Shown here: positions 1 through 8,920 of the stretch, piece after piece | How positions within the stretch are numbered: position 1 is the stretch's first letter | Layout of the letters: each line of letters opens with the position of its first letter | DNA from: Desulfopila sp. IMCC35008 | GTDB lineage: Bacteria > Desulfobacterota > Desulfobulbia > Desulfobulbales > Desulfocapsaceae | NCBI RefSeq assembly: GCF_010646885.2 | Contig: NZ_CP050700.1 | Location: 4,676,501-4,740,500, forward strand | Length of the DNA stretch: 64,000 nt | Reading direction: 5' to 3' | Notes under the pieces: model-generated | Databases searched by the model: none | The model's input: only the letters and a program-made list of their open reading frames with translations | What the model was told of the DNA's origin: nothing | Translations under genes and position numbers: made by a program

Positions 1-2
1 CA

Positions 3-245
3 ATATTTTTTATCTCCATACTCTGCTTCCTTATTACCATGATTATTTGGGAAATCAGAAAGCCTGGTGGAGCACCCCGTAAAGGTATATTCGGTTTTGA
101 AACAACCAGAGGCGACAGACTTTTTATTTCGCTGCTCGGTTCAGCTTTTATCCACATCCTGTGGATCGCCGTAACAAGCGTCACCCTCTGGGGGGCATTT
201 TGTGTAGCCCTTATTTACGCTCTTTGTGTTTTCATGTTTGTATAG
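3..245 (+). CDS. DUF2160-like small membrane protein of glycerol ABC transporter (5' partial)
   Basis: The frame is open to the left edge of the window, so the first residues are missing; an internal ATG lies at 39. The visible part carries a hydrophobic stretch before the ATG, a conserved-looking WEIRKPGG...TTRGDRLFI segment and two further hydrophobic helices. This matches my memory of the DUF2160 family, small inner-membrane proteins of about 90 residues encoded between permease and binding-protein genes of glycerol ABC transporters (GlpU in rhizobial glp operons). The next gene is the periplasmic binding protein, which supports the assignment. The role within the transporter is not established. 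The permease and ATPase genes are presumably just outside the window. Confidence 0.75.
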   Translation: MFFISILCFLITMIIWEIRKPGGAPRKGIFGFETTRGDRLFISLLGSAFIHILWIAVTSVTLWGAFCVALIYALCVFMFV

Positions 246-283
246 ATGTACCCCTGTTGTACAAAACATAAGTTGTTGAATGT

Positions 284-311
284 CCTGCTGCCGGGAGGAG
301 ACGGCAGCAGG
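284..311 (+). promoter_or_regulatory. Intercistronic stem-loop upstream of the glycerol-binding protein gene
   Basis: A perfect 10-bp inverted repeat (CCTGCTGCCG / CGGCAGCAGG) with an 8-nt loop sits between the DUF2160 gene and the binding-protein gene, about 30 bp before the latter's start. There is no T-tract, so it is unlikely to be a full terminator. Hairpins here commonly stabilise or process mRNA so that the binding protein is made in excess over the permease; that role is an inference. Confidence 0.55.
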
Positions 312-341
312 TAACCTGCAAAACAATAGAGGAGAATCGTA

Positions 342-2057
342 ATGATCAAAAAGTTTGCGACAGCAGCAGCAGTAGTTGCCTTCCTGGCTGGCCCGGCAGC
401 GGCAGACATGGACGCGGCAAAGAAATGGGTGGATGGTGAATTTCAGCCATCAACCCTGTCCAAAGAAGAACAGATGAAAGAGATGGAATGGTTCATCAAG
501 GCCGCCGAACCATTCAAGGGTATGGAGATTAACGTTGTCTCCGAGACCATCACAACTCATGAGTATGAGTCCAAGACTCTCGCCAAAGCATTTACCGAGA
601 TTACCGGCATCAACATCACCCATGACCTGATCGGTGAGGGTGATGTTATTGAGAAACTGCAGACCCAGATGCAGTCCGGCAAGAATATCTACGATGCATA
701 CATTAATGACTCCGACCTTATCGGAACCCATTTCCGTTATCAGCAGGCGGTTAACCTCACCGACTGGATGGCAGGTGATGGCCAGCAGGTAACAAATCCT
801 GGCCTTGATCTCGATGACTTCATGGGACTTTCCTTTACCACCGGCCCGGACGGCAAACTGTATCAGATTCCAGATCAGCAGTTCGCCAACCTCTACTGGT
901 TCCGCTATGACTGGTTCAAACGTCCTGAACTGCAGGCAAAATTCAAGGAAATCTATGGTTATGAGCTTGGTGTCCCTGTAAACTGGTCCGCCTATGAAGA
1001 TATTGCTGAATTTTTCACCGATAAAGTAAAAGAAATCGACGGCAAGCGCGTCTACGGCCATATGGATTACGGCAAGAAAGACCCGTCTCTTGGCTGGCGC
1101 TTCACCGATGCATGGTTCTCCATGGCTGGTGGAGGTGATGAAGGTATTCCAAACGGTCTGCCTGTAGATGAGTGGGGAATCAGGGTTGATGGTTGCAATC
1201 CTGTTGGCTCCAGTGTTGAGCGTGGTGGTGCTACCAACGCACCCCCTGCTGTATATGCACTCACCAAGTACATTGACTGGCTGAAAAAATATGCTCCACC
1301 AGAGGCCTCCGGCATGACTTTCAGCGAAGCCGGTCCGGTTCCGGCACAAGGCGCCATTGCTCAGCAGATTTTCTGGTATACCGCCTTCACCGCTGATGCA
1401 GCGAAGCCAGGTACCCCGGTTATGGACGAGAATGACAACCCTAAATGGCGTATGGCTCCGTCCCCACATGGCCCTTACTGGACAGAAGGCATGAAACTCG
1501 GTTATCAGGATGCAGGTTCCTGGACCCTGATGCAATCAACACCTGTTGACCGTCGCAAGGCGGCATGGCTTTACGCACAGTTTGTAATTTCCAAAACCGT
1601 CAGCCTGAAAAAAACACACGAAGGTCTCACCCCGATCCGCAACAGTGATATCTGGCATGAGTCCTTTACCGAGCGTGCACCGAAACTTGGTGGTCTTGTT
1701 GAATTCTACCGTAGCCCGGCCCGTGTACAGTGGACCCCGACCGGAACCAACGTTCCTGATTACCCGAAACTGGCCCAACTCTGGTGGCAGAACGTAGCTG
1801 ATGCAGTAACCGGCGACAAGACCCCACAGGAAGCTATGGATTCCCTCGCAACCCAGCAGGATAAGGTTCTCCAGCGTCTGGAGCGGGCAGGCGTTCAGGG
1901 TGAGTGCGGTCCAAAACTGAACAAGAAGCAGGATGCAACCTACTGGCTCAACCTGCCAGGTTCCCCGAAAGCCAAACTGGCCAATGAGAAGCCGCAGGGT
2001 ATGACAGTTGATTACGACGAGCTCGTAAAAAGCTGGGCAGATGCCGCCAAGAAGTAA
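342..2057 (+). CDS. Glycerol ABC transporter substrate-binding protein (GlpV-like)
   Basis: A 571-residue extracellular solute-binding protein. The N-terminus (MIKKFATAAAVVAFLAGPAAA) is a clear Sec signal peptide with cleavage after AAA near residue 21, so the protein is periplasmic. The mature part begins with a helix rich in E, K and W and continues as a type II (ABC sugar-family) binding fold, longer than most sugar-binding proteins but typical of the GlpV-like glycerol/glycerol-3-phosphate binders. The start is supported by GAGGAG 7-8 bp upstream. It follows a DUF2160 gene and precedes glycerol kinase, so glycerol is the likely ligand rather than a sugar; specificity is inferred from context. 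Confidence 0.85.
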   Translation: MIKKFATAAAVVAFLAGPAAADMDAAKKWVDGEFQPSTLSKEEQMKEMEWFIKAAEPFKGMEINVVSETITTHEYESKTLAKAFTEITGINITHDLIGEGDVIEKLQTQMQSGKNIYDAYINDSDLIGTHFRYQQAVNLTDWMAGDGQQVTNPGLDLDDFMGLSFTTGPDGKLYQIPDQQFANLYWFRYDWFKRPELQAKFKEIYGYELGVPVNWSAYEDIAEFFTDKVKEIDGKRVYGHMDYGKKDPSLGWRFTDAWFSMAGGGDEGIPNGLPVDEWGIRVDGCNPVGSSVERGGATNAPPAVYALTKYIDWLKKYAPPEASGMTFSEAGPVPAQGAIAQQIFWYTAFTADAAKPGTPVMDENDNPKWRMAPSPHGPYWTEGMKLGYQDAGSWTLMQSTPVDRRKAAWLYAQFVISKTVSLKKTHEGLTPIRNSDIWHESFTERAPKLGGLVEFYRSPARVQWTPTGTNVPDYPKLAQLWWQNVADAVTGDKTPQEAMDSLATQQDKVLQRLERAGVQGECGPKLNKKQDATYWLNLPGSPKAKLANEKPQGMTVDYDELVKSWADAAKK

Positions 2058-2124
2058 TGCTCTATCAGTTACAGGTTATCGGGTTTGCTTAAGAACGCAT
2101 AACCTGTAATGTTGTCTTATAAAT

Positions 2125-2165
2125 AACAGGCTGGAGGTTGCGACCTTTCAGCCTGTTTTTGTTTC
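2125..2165 (+). terminator. Rho-independent terminator after the glycerol-binding protein gene
   Basis: Perfect 9-bp arms AACAGGCTG / CAGCCTGTT, with an inner AGGT/ACCT pairing, are followed by TTTTGTTTC. It probably separates the transporter operon from glpK, or attenuates transcription into glpK. Confidence 0.8.
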
Positions 2166-2209
2166 AATAACCTTTTATTTCCAGAGTTCGTTTGCCGAAG
2201 GAGAATCCC

Positions 2210-3697
2210 ATGGCCTATATACTCGCAATTGATCAGGGCACGACCTCGAGCCGTGCAATCATCTTTAACAAGTCCTTTGAAATAGTGGGTGTTGCCCAAC
2301 AGGAATTCAAACAGTACTTTCCCCAGTCCGGCTGGGTGGAGCACGAACCTGAGGATATCTGGCAGAGTACGCTCTCAACCTGCAGACAGGTATTGAAAGA
2401 CACCTGTATCGCTGCAGAGAAAATCACGGCCATTGGCATCACGAACCAGCGTGAAACTACCATAATCTGGGATCGTGAAACCGGTGAACCGATTCATAAA
2501 GCCATCGTCTGGCAGGACCGGCGAACTGCTGACTACTGCTCAAAACTTGATGATAGCGGCCACGGTTCAATAATAACTGAGAAAACCGGTTTGCTTCTCG
2601 ACGCCTATTTCTCCGGCACCAAGATAGCCTGGATGCTCGATAACGTCGAAGGTGCACGTGAAAAAGCGGAGGCTGGCAAACTGGCTTTCGGTACCGTCGA
2701 CACTTTTCTGCTTTGGCGCCTAACAGGTGGAAAAATTCACGCAACCGATGCGACCAACGCCTCACGCACCATGGTGTACAACATCCACGATAACTGCTGG
2801 GATGACGAATTGCTTGAAATGCTAAACATACCCGCCTCAATCCTGCCTGAAGTCAAGGATTCCTCCGATGATTTCGGCATGACCGAAGCCGAGCTGTTTG
2901 GTGGTGCTATTCCGCTACGGGGAGTAGCCGGGGACCAGCAGGCGGCACTCGTCGGCCAGGCCTGTTTTGAACCGGGCATGATCAAGTCCACCTACGGCAC
3001 AGGTTGTTTTGTGGTTCTCAATACAGGCGACGAAGCGGTCACCTCCAACAACCGGCTCCTGACCACCATCGGTTACCGATTAAATGGGAAAAACACCTAC
3101 GCTCTTGAAGGTTCGATATTTGTGGCCGGTGCCGCTGTTCAGTGGATGCGGGATGCCATGGGCCTCATCGAGGCCGCAAACGAGACCGGCAAACTGGCCC
3201 GCAAGGCTGACATAAACCAGGATGTGTATCTGGTACCCGCCTTTACCGGTCTTGGCGCCCCACACTGGGACCCCGACGCACGAGGCGCAATCTTCGGTAT
3301 TACCCGAGCTACTGGGCCTGCAGAACTCTCGCGGGCAGCTCTTGAATCGGTATGCTACCAGACCAAAGACCTACTGGATGCCATGCGGGGCGACTGGGCT
3401 TCCATGGGTGATACCATCCTTCGAGTAGATGGCGGCATGGTGGCCTCCAACTGGACCATGCAGTTCCTGGCAGATATTCTCGATGCACCTGTGGACAGAC
3501 CTGAGATCCTGGAAACCACCGCTGTTGGGGCCGCTTATCTGGCAGGCCTTTATGAAGGATTCTATCCGGAACCGAAAAAATTCTCAGAGAGCTGGCGACG
3601 GGAATGCCGTTTTGCACCGACGCTTGAAGAGGATGTGCGTGATCGGAAATATGCGGGCTGGAAAGATGCGGTACAGCGCACCCTGAGCAGCAGATAA
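2210..3697 (+). CDS. glpK: Glycerol kinase
   Basis: Phosphorylates glycerol with ATP to sn-glycerol 3-phosphate in the cytoplasm, the first step after uptake. The 495-residue product is the normal family length. The FGGY-kinase signature is visible at the N-terminus (AIDQGTTSSRAIIF) together with the substrate region (TNQRETTIIWD, WQDRRT) and the C-terminal ATP-binding segment (RVDGGMVASNW). The ATG at 2210 is chosen over an upstream in-frame TTG because AAGGAG ends 5 bp before it and translation then begins MAYILAIDQG as in other GlpK proteins. It lies downstream of the glycerol transporter genes and upstream of the GlpABC dehydrogenase cluster, forming one glycerol-use region. Confidence 0.97.
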   Translation: MAYILAIDQGTTSSRAIIFNKSFEIVGVAQQEFKQYFPQSGWVEHEPEDIWQSTLSTCRQVLKDTCIAAEKITAIGITNQRETTIIWDRETGEPIHKAIVWQDRRTADYCSKLDDSGHGSIITEKTGLLLDAYFSGTKIAWMLDNVEGAREKAEAGKLAFGTVDTFLLWRLTGGKIHATDATNASRTMVYNIHDNCWDDELLEMLNIPASILPEVKDSSDDFGMTEAELFGGAIPLRGVAGDQQAALVGQACFEPGMIKSTYGTGCFVVLNTGDEAVTSNNRLLTTIGYRLNGKNTYALEGSIFVAGAAVQWMRDAMGLIEAANETGKLARKADINQDVYLVPAFTGLGAPHWDPDARGAIFGITRATGPAELSRAALESVCYQTKDLLDAMRGDWASMGDTILRVDGGMVASNWTMQFLADILDAPVDRPEILETTAVGAAYLAGLYEGFYPEPKKFSESWRRECRFAPTLEEDVRDRKYAGWKDAVQRTLSSR

Positions 3698-3713
3698 TCT
3701 CAAATCGATACTA

Positions 3714-3755
3714 CCAAGAAGCGCCGTAACCTTCAGACGTTTCGGGGCTTCTTGG
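3714..3755 (+). terminator. Stem-loop after glpK, probable terminator
   Basis: Perfect 9-bp arms CCAAGAAGC / GCTTCTTGG lie 17 bp after the glpK stop. The loop is long (24 nt) and the T-tract is weak (TGTTCT). The rest of 3756-4023, before the convergent OsmC gene, holds no convincing gene. Confidence 0.55.
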
Positions 3756-4023
3756 TGTTCTAAGCTCAAATCTTTAACCCGGCTGCCTCATGACCACTGT
3801 GTTTATCTTGTTTTAAATCAATCATTACCAGGGATTCAGCACTGCATTGTCAGCTACTGAATCGACACAATGTTCACCACAGGTCAGCCTATAAGGCACC
3901 GTCTTCGACAGTATTTTAATACTAGATATAGCCTGCTATTATCTACGTCCAAAAAACTCTAAATCCGTCCCCGCCTGAAATGACGGGAAATTCAGGGTTA
4001 GAGTATTACGACTCAGGCCAGAG

Positions 4024-4440
4024 CTACTCCTGAATCTTGATCTCCCAGGTAATATCCATCATCTTCTTGTACATCATACTGACACCACAGTATTTTTCTT
4101 CAGACAGCCTTACCGCCTTCTCCAACTTGGCCATATCAAGATTATCACCTTTGAACATATAAGTAAGGTGCATTGAGGAGTAGAGCGACGGCTCTTCATC
4201 TGTCAGCTCAGCATCAACCCTGATTCTCAAATCATCGATGTCCACCCTCATCTTTTTCAAGATGGAGACTACGTCTATACCGGTACAGCCCGCAAGCGAC
4301 GCCATCATCAGTTTCTTGGGACTGGCGCCGCTGTCATCACCACCAAACTCACTGGGCGCATCTGTAATGACACTATGCTCACCCACCATTGAATCAAAAG
4401 CCAGATTCTGCTTCCAACTTGTTTCTATCGATGCTTTCAT
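4024..4440 (-). CDS. OsmC/Ohr-family peroxiredoxin-like protein
   Basis: A 138-residue OsmC-fold protein. OsmC/Ohr proteins are cytoplasmic thiol peroxidases that reduce organic hydroperoxides through two cysteines on adjacent helices. Both are present: Cys52 in the motif AGCTGIDV and Cys118 in EKYCGVSMM, with the SPKKLMMASLAGC helix typical of the YhfA-like subgroup. GAGGAG lies 6-8 bp before the ATG on the reverse strand. It is monocistronic and converges on glpK. The YhfA-like subgroup is less well tested as a peroxidase than Ohr, so the substrate is uncertain. Confidence 0.88.
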   Translation of the reverse strand: MKASIETSWKQNLAFDSMVGEHSVITDAPSEFGGDDSGASPKKLMMASLAGCTGIDVVSILKKMRVDIDDLRIRVDAELTDEEPSLYSSMHLTYMFKGDNLDMAKLEKAVRLSEEKYCGVSMMYKKMMDITWEIKIQE

Positions 4441-4819
4441 CTTGTACTCCTCAATTTTGTTTTTCAGGTTTCAGTAGTTATTACCCATTGTACCCTATGA
4501 ACGGTAAGACTGCTTATAGCCGGTCGCAAGCTTGAAACAATGGTTTCATATTTTGGGGAACGACACGTTTTCAAGTAAACAATTCCACGTCTTCCCCTTA
4601 TTCTGGGGAAGAGTATTACTGCCAATTTTGAAACCGAATTTCTATCCAACCGACAAACAGACCAGAAAAACCATACTCCGGATATATTTTTCACATAGAG
4701 ACTACTGGTACTTTTGTAATACCTTTATCTTTCTTCGCAACAAAAATCAAGATGATAGACCATTGCTAATCATGCAATCTCTTTCTCACAAGCTTTTTAA
4801 GCGAATACTATAAAACAAA

Positions 4820-4849
4820 TTTACTTGACAAGAACAGGTCTCATATAAT
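4820..4849 (+). promoter_or_regulatory. Candidate sigma-70 promoter for the lactate permease gene
   Basis: A consensus -10 TATAAT (4844-4849) is preceded by TTTACT with an 18-bp spacer, overlapping a consensus TTGACA at 4825-4830 whose spacing (13 bp) would be too short. If used, the leader would be about 480 nt long, which is unusual. Confidence 0.35.
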
Positions 4850-4903
4850 ACCTTTACTCCTGAATGTTGGTTTTGCAGTATCCCCCACCCAACATCAGGA
4901 CGC

Positions 4904-4914
4904 TTGTCAGACCA
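4904..4914 (+). promoter_or_regulatory. Candidate FCD/GntR operator (TNGTCNGACNA) upstream of the lactate permease
   Basis: TTGTCAGACCA fits the pseudo-palindrome TNGTC-N-GACNA known for FadR/LldR-type GntR regulators, which control lactate permease genes in other bacteria. An inverted repeat ATGTTGG/CCAACAT (4864-4895) lies just before it. No cognate regulator gene is adjacent, so this is a weak prediction. Confidence 0.3.
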
Positions 4915-5335
4915 GTGAACCAGAAGTCATTTCCCTTACCATAAAATGACCAAGGCTCCCTGTGATGTAACCTGAGTTGTTATTGCATGATCTGATGTTG
5001 CAGCGAGCTGCTATGCCAGAGGCAACCCCTGCACAAAAGAGTTTTGAGGATTCAAGAATGTAGAAATGTCTGTCGGTTCGTTTCCGCAGGCTCTGCATCG
5101 GCTCATCCGCCTAAAAGACGGTGTACCGGTTTCCAAGATACGCTTTCAGCAGATAATGTCCTATGCATAACAGCTGAAATCCCCTGTCTTTCCTTACCTG
5201 TCACTTCTTTTCCATAGACGATCCGATTCAGACGGTCACTCTGCACCAGGCTACACATCCGACCTTTTCATTTCTACGATAAATGGTGGTGCACTTTGCA
5301 TCCACTCGCAACAACCATTTTAGAGAGGTCGTTTC

Positions 5336-7030
5336 ATGTCAACAGCGATTCAAGCCTTACTGGCCGCAACACCAATTATCGTAGCAGCTGTGCTGCTCGT
5401 CGGTCTTAACTGGCCGGCCCGCCGTGCAATGCCTGTGGTTTATTTAACCGCAGCCGGCATTGCTCTTGCCTTCTGGGAGATGAGCGTCACCCGCGTTATG
5501 GCGTCAACCATCCAGGGCGTACTGATCACCATTGCCGTTCTCTGGATTATCTTTGGTGCCATTCTCTTATTAAACACGCTTCAGAACTCAGGAGCCATCA
5601 CCACCATCCGCGCAGGATTTGTCAACATCAGCCCCGACCGCCGTGTCCAGGCATTGATTATTGCCTGGCTCTTTGGTTGCTTTATTGAAGGTGCATCTGG
5701 CTTCGGCACACCTGCCGCTATCGCCGCACCGCTGATGGTCGCCATTGGCTTTCCTGCCCTGGGAGCAGTTATGATCGGCATGATGATCCAGTCTACTCCG
5801 GTCTCATTCGGTGCAGTCGGCACCCCGATCGTAATCGGTGTCACCAACGGTCTCGACAACCAGGCCCTCGGTGCACGGCTGACAGATCTCGGTTCCAGCT
5901 GGGAAGCTTTTCTCCAACTTATAACCTCTGAGGTTGCTGTCGGTCATGCCATTGTCGGCACCCTGATGCCTTTTCTGATGGTCATCATGCTGACCCGTTT
6001 CTTTGGTAAGAACAAGAGTTGGGCTGAAGGCTTCGCCATGTTCCCGTTTGCCCTGTTTACCGGTGCTGCATTCACCATCCCCTATGCTCTTACCGGTGTT
6101 TTCCTCGGTCCCGAGTTCCCGTCCCTCGTCGGTGCACTGGTCGGTATGGCTATCGTTGTACCCGCTGCCAAAGTCGGTTTCCTCCTGCCAAAGACCACCT
6201 GGGATTTCCCGGCCGAAGAAGAGTGGCCAAAAGGCTGGTTTGGCACCATCAAACCGAAAGTTCCGAGCGCTGATGAGAAAAAAATTTCCTTGCCAATGGC
6301 ATGGTTCCCGTACCTCCTTGTCGCAGCCATTCTTGTGGCCAGCCGTGTCTCTCCTGATTTAAAGGGCATGCTCGCCAGCGTTGCCTTTGGCTTAAAGGAT
6401 ATTCTCGGCGTGAGCGGCATGGGCTACATGATCAAGCCCCTCTACCTGCCTGGTGGCATCCTGCTGTTTGTTTCCATCGTTACAGTATTCCTCCACAAGA
6501 TGAAACCAAATCAGTTCGTGTCTGCAGCGACCGACGCTGGCAAAACCCTGATTGGCGCAGGTTTCGTTCTTGTCTTTACAATACCGATGGTTCGTATCCT
6601 GATCAACTCAGGTGTCAACGCTGCAGATATGGTTTCCATGCCGGTTGCGATGGCAAGCTTCGTTTCAGAAACATTTGGTTCCATCTACCCGATTTTTGCC
6701 CCGACCGTCGGTGCCCTCGGTGCATTCATCGCTGGTTCAAACACCGTATCAAACATGATGCTGAGCCAGTTCCAGTTTGAAGTAGCGAACCAGCTTGCGA
6801 TTTCCGGTGCCATTATGGTAGCCCTTCAGGCAATCGGTGCTGCTGCCGGAAACATGATTGCCATCCATAACGTTGTTGCAGCATCTGCAACCGTTGGCCT
6901 TCTCGGCCAGGAAGGCAAGACCCTCCGTATGACCATTATCCCGACTGTCTACTACGTTCTGTTTGCCGGCGTACTCGGACTGGTTGCCATCTACGCAATG
7001 GGTATCGTTGATCCTCTCGTTGCTGGCTGA
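5336..7030 (+). CDS. lctP: L-lactate permease (LctP/LldP family)
   Basis: A 564-residue integral membrane transporter that imports lactate (and often glycolate) with protons. The sequence is almost continuously hydrophobic, with about a dozen membrane segments. Family-typical stretches include GASGFGTPAAIAAP near residue 120, TPVSFGAVGTPIVIGV near residue 150 and FIAGSNTVSNMMLSQFQ near residue 465. Length matches the LctP family (about 550-570). AGAGG lies 6-10 bp before the ATG. It is monocistronic, with a long upstream non-coding region and a strong terminator behind it. Lactate is a classic electron donor of sulfate reducers, which fits the neighbourhood. Confidence 0.93.
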   Translation: MSTAIQALLAATPIIVAAVLLVGLNWPARRAMPVVYLTAAGIALAFWEMSVTRVMASTIQGVLITIAVLWIIFGAILLLNTLQNSGAITTIRAGFVNISPDRRVQALIIAWLFGCFIEGASGFGTPAAIAAPLMVAIGFPALGAVMIGMMIQSTPVSFGAVGTPIVIGVTNGLDNQALGARLTDLGSSWEAFLQLITSEVAVGHAIVGTLMPFLMVIMLTRFFGKNKSWAEGFAMFPFALFTGAAFTIPYALTGVFLGPEFPSLVGALVGMAIVVPAAKVGFLLPKTTWDFPAEEEWPKGWFGTIKPKVPSADEKKISLPMAWFPYLLVAAILVASRVSPDLKGMLASVAFGLKDILGVSGMGYMIKPLYLPGGILLFVSIVTVFLHKMKPNQFVSAATDAGKTLIGAGFVLVFTIPMVRILINSGVNAADMVSMPVAMASFVSETFGSIYPIFAPTVGALGAFIAGSNTVSNMMLSQFQFEVANQLAISGAIMVALQAIGAAAGNMIAIHNVVAASATVGLLGQEGKTLRMTIIPTVYYVLFAGVLGLVAIYAMGIVDPLVAG

Positions 7031-7063
7031 TAACCCATAGTCCGGGAAAGAAGTTCATCCTTC

Positions 7064-7103
7064 AAAAGCCCCCTTGGCGCCTGAGCGCCCAGGGGGCTTT
7101 TTT
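7064..7103 (+). terminator. Rho-independent terminator after the lactate permease gene
   Basis: AAAAGCCCCCT pairs with AGGGGGCTTTT around an inner GGCGC/GCGCC stem, and the descending arm runs into a T-tract. This is a strong intrinsic terminator. Confidence 0.92.
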
Positions 7104-7165
7104 CATGCCAGCATGTTTCACATTCCACCCAGGGAAGTTTCATTTGACGATATTTCCGATTTCAC

Positions 7166-7192
7166 TTGAACTTAGATTGAAAGCAGTATAAA
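7166..7192 (+). promoter_or_regulatory. Possible promoter of the glpABC operon
   Basis: TTGAAC (7166-7171) and TATAAA (7187-7192) are separated by 15 bp, about 100 bp upstream of glpA in an AT-rich stretch. Spacing is suboptimal, so the call is tentative. Confidence 0.25.
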
Positions 7193-7293
7193 TAATACGG
7201 ATATGAAAAAAAATACGCAATAACCGGCTGCTGTTTCTTATTGCGACAACAATCTTACGGCGGCCTCCACTCCAACGGTAAAAGGCATCCACA

Positions 7294-8910
7294 ATGACGT
7301 CTTCCGACCTCGATCTTCAGACTGTAACCACAGATGTTCTGGTAATAGGTGGCGGTGCCACCGGAACAGGCATCATGCGCGACCTGGCCCTCCGGGGAAT
7401 TCACGCTGTCCTTATAGATAAACAGGATCTCTGCGCAGGTGCTTCCGGAGGCAATCACGGCCTGCTGCACTCCGGGGCCCGCTACGTCCTAAGTGATCCC
7501 CACTCGGCTATTGAATGCCGAGAGGAAGGTGCAATACTTAAACGACTCGCCCCCCAATGTATTGAAGATACAGGTGGGCTTTTTGTGGCTGTAAAAGGGG
7601 ATGATGAATCCTTCATCAAGAAGTTTCCCGAGCTCTGTAAAAAAGCAGCAATTGAGTGTGAACAGATTGATCCTGAACAGGCCCGGGAGCTGGAACCTCA
7701 CCTCTCTGAAGAACTGATCGCTGCCTACAAGGTGCCTGATGCAACTATAGACCCGTTTCGGCTGGCGCTTGAAAACGTAAACCACGCAAGGGTAATTAAT
7801 GATTCAGTCTATTATCCGCATACGGCCGTCTGTGAATTTGAAAAATCCGGTGATACAATTGCAGCAGCTATCTGTATCGACAACCAGACACACCAGAAAA
7901 TCCGCATTGTAGCCAAGCAGTACATAAATGCCGGTGGTGCCTGGGCCATGGATATTGCCCGATTGGCTGACTGTCAGGACGTGAACCTGCTCTACTCAAA
8001 GGGGACCCTGCTTATCAGCCATGACCGGCTGACCAAGATGGTTATTAACCGGCTGCGCCCACCTTCTGACGGTGACATCCTGGTACCTGGCGGAACGGTC
8101 TCGGTGCTTGGAACAACTTCTGTCCGCACCGAGATACTGGAAAATACCAAGCCGACCATCGAAGAGGTGGATATGAATGTTAAAGAGGGTATCGCGATGA
8201 TTCCCTCTCTCGCTACTGCCCGGTACATAAGGGCATTCTCCAGGGTTCGCCCGCTTGTGATGAGTGGCGAGGCTGGTGACGACCGCAGTGTAGCCCGTTC
8301 CTTTTCCCTCATGGACCATGAGGATCAGGGACTGGTCAACTTCTGCACCATAACCGGCGGCAAACTTACAACCTTCAGGCTCATGGCGGAAAAAACAGTG
8401 GACCTTGTCGCAAAACGACTCGGCAATACCACCCCCTGCGCGACTCGAACAGAACCACTAACCAGCGGAGATGCCTGCCGCTGGACAGAGCCCGGGGCCT
8501 CTCCCCGGTACTGGTACAAGGCAAACAATGCCGACGACATGATCCTTTGCGAATGTGAAATGGTTCCGCAATCGGCCATAGACCAGATTGTCCAATGTGC
8601 GCCGGGCGCTGAAAAGGAGATGACACTTGAGGCCATTGCTCTCCGATCCCGTGCAGGGAAAGGGCCATGCCAGGGATCTTTTTGCGGTATCCGCATAGGT
8701 TCCTACCTTTATGATCGAGGATATTATAAAGACCAGACGGGCCTGACCCATATGCGTGATTTCTTTAACGAACGATTCAAAGGTCTTCGTACCGTTATAT
8801 GGGGTCAGCAGATGGCTCAGATGGAGTTGGCAGAAGCTCTGCACTGCGGCCTGCTCGGACTGGATCAACTCCCAGCTGAGAAATCCTCACAACACAACAA
8901 CGAAGAATAA
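7294..8910 (+). CDS. glpA: Anaerobic glycerol-3-phosphate dehydrogenase subunit A
   Basis: The FAD-containing catalytic subunit that oxidises sn-glycerol 3-phosphate to dihydroxyacetone phosphate. The dinucleotide-binding motif GGGATGTGIM is near residue 20, followed by the GASGGNHGLLHSGARYV substrate/FAD region typical of GlpA/GlpD. The C-terminus has a BFD-like [2Fe-2S]-binding domain with four cysteines (LCECEM near residue 415 and CQGSFC near 465), which distinguishes GlpA from the aerobic GlpD. The 538-residue length fits E. coli GlpA. It heads a three-gene operon glpA-glpB-glpC with short gaps (10 and 13 bp). Confidence 0.95.
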   Translation: MTSSDLDLQTVTTDVLVIGGGATGTGIMRDLALRGIHAVLIDKQDLCAGASGGNHGLLHSGARYVLSDPHSAIECREEGAILKRLAPQCIEDTGGLFVAVKGDDESFIKKFPELCKKAAIECEQIDPEQARELEPHLSEELIAAYKVPDATIDPFRLALENVNHARVINDSVYYPHTAVCEFEKSGDTIAAAICIDNQTHQKIRIVAKQYINAGGAWAMDIARLADCQDVNLLYSKGTLLISHDRLTKMVINRLRPPSDGDILVPGGTVSVLGTTSVRTEILENTKPTIEEVDMNVKEGIAMIPSLATARYIRAFSRVRPLVMSGEAGDDRSVARSFSLMDHEDQGLVNFCTITGGKLTTFRLMAEKTVDLVAKRLGNTTPCATRTEPLTSGDACRWTEPGASPRYWYKANNADDMILCECEMVPQSAIDQIVQCAPGAEKEMTLEAIALRSRAGKGPCQGSFCGIRIGSYLYDRGYYKDQTGLTHMRDFFNERFKGLRTVIWGQQMAQMELAEALHCGLLGLDQLPAEKSSQHNNEE

Positions 8911-8920
8911 CGGAGCCAGC

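Larger units (their letters stand above)
4441..5335. other. 0.9-kb non-coding region before the lactate permease gene
   Basis: About 895 bp between the OsmC gene and the permease gene with no credible protein gene: the short frames on both strands lack ribosome sites and family-like sequence. Around 4500-4810 it is AT-rich. It contains a TATAAT hexamer at 4844-4849, an inverted repeat at 4864-4895 and a GntR-like half-symmetric site at 4904-4914 (listed separately). It could hold a long leader or a small RNA. Confidence 0.6.

Noticed and set aside
450..1535. 361-codon frame antisense to the glycerol-binding protein gene
   Set aside because: It fully overlaps a gene with signal peptide, family sequence and ribosome site, and its own translation has no recognisable domain.
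4532..5098. Short frames in the lactate permease upstream region
   Set aside because: No ribosome sites, low-complexity AT-rich sequence and no family-like residues.
8756..8920. 55-codon upstream extension of glpB overlapping glpA
   Set aside because: It would move the FAD-binding motif from the N-terminus, and a ribosome site lies just before 8921.
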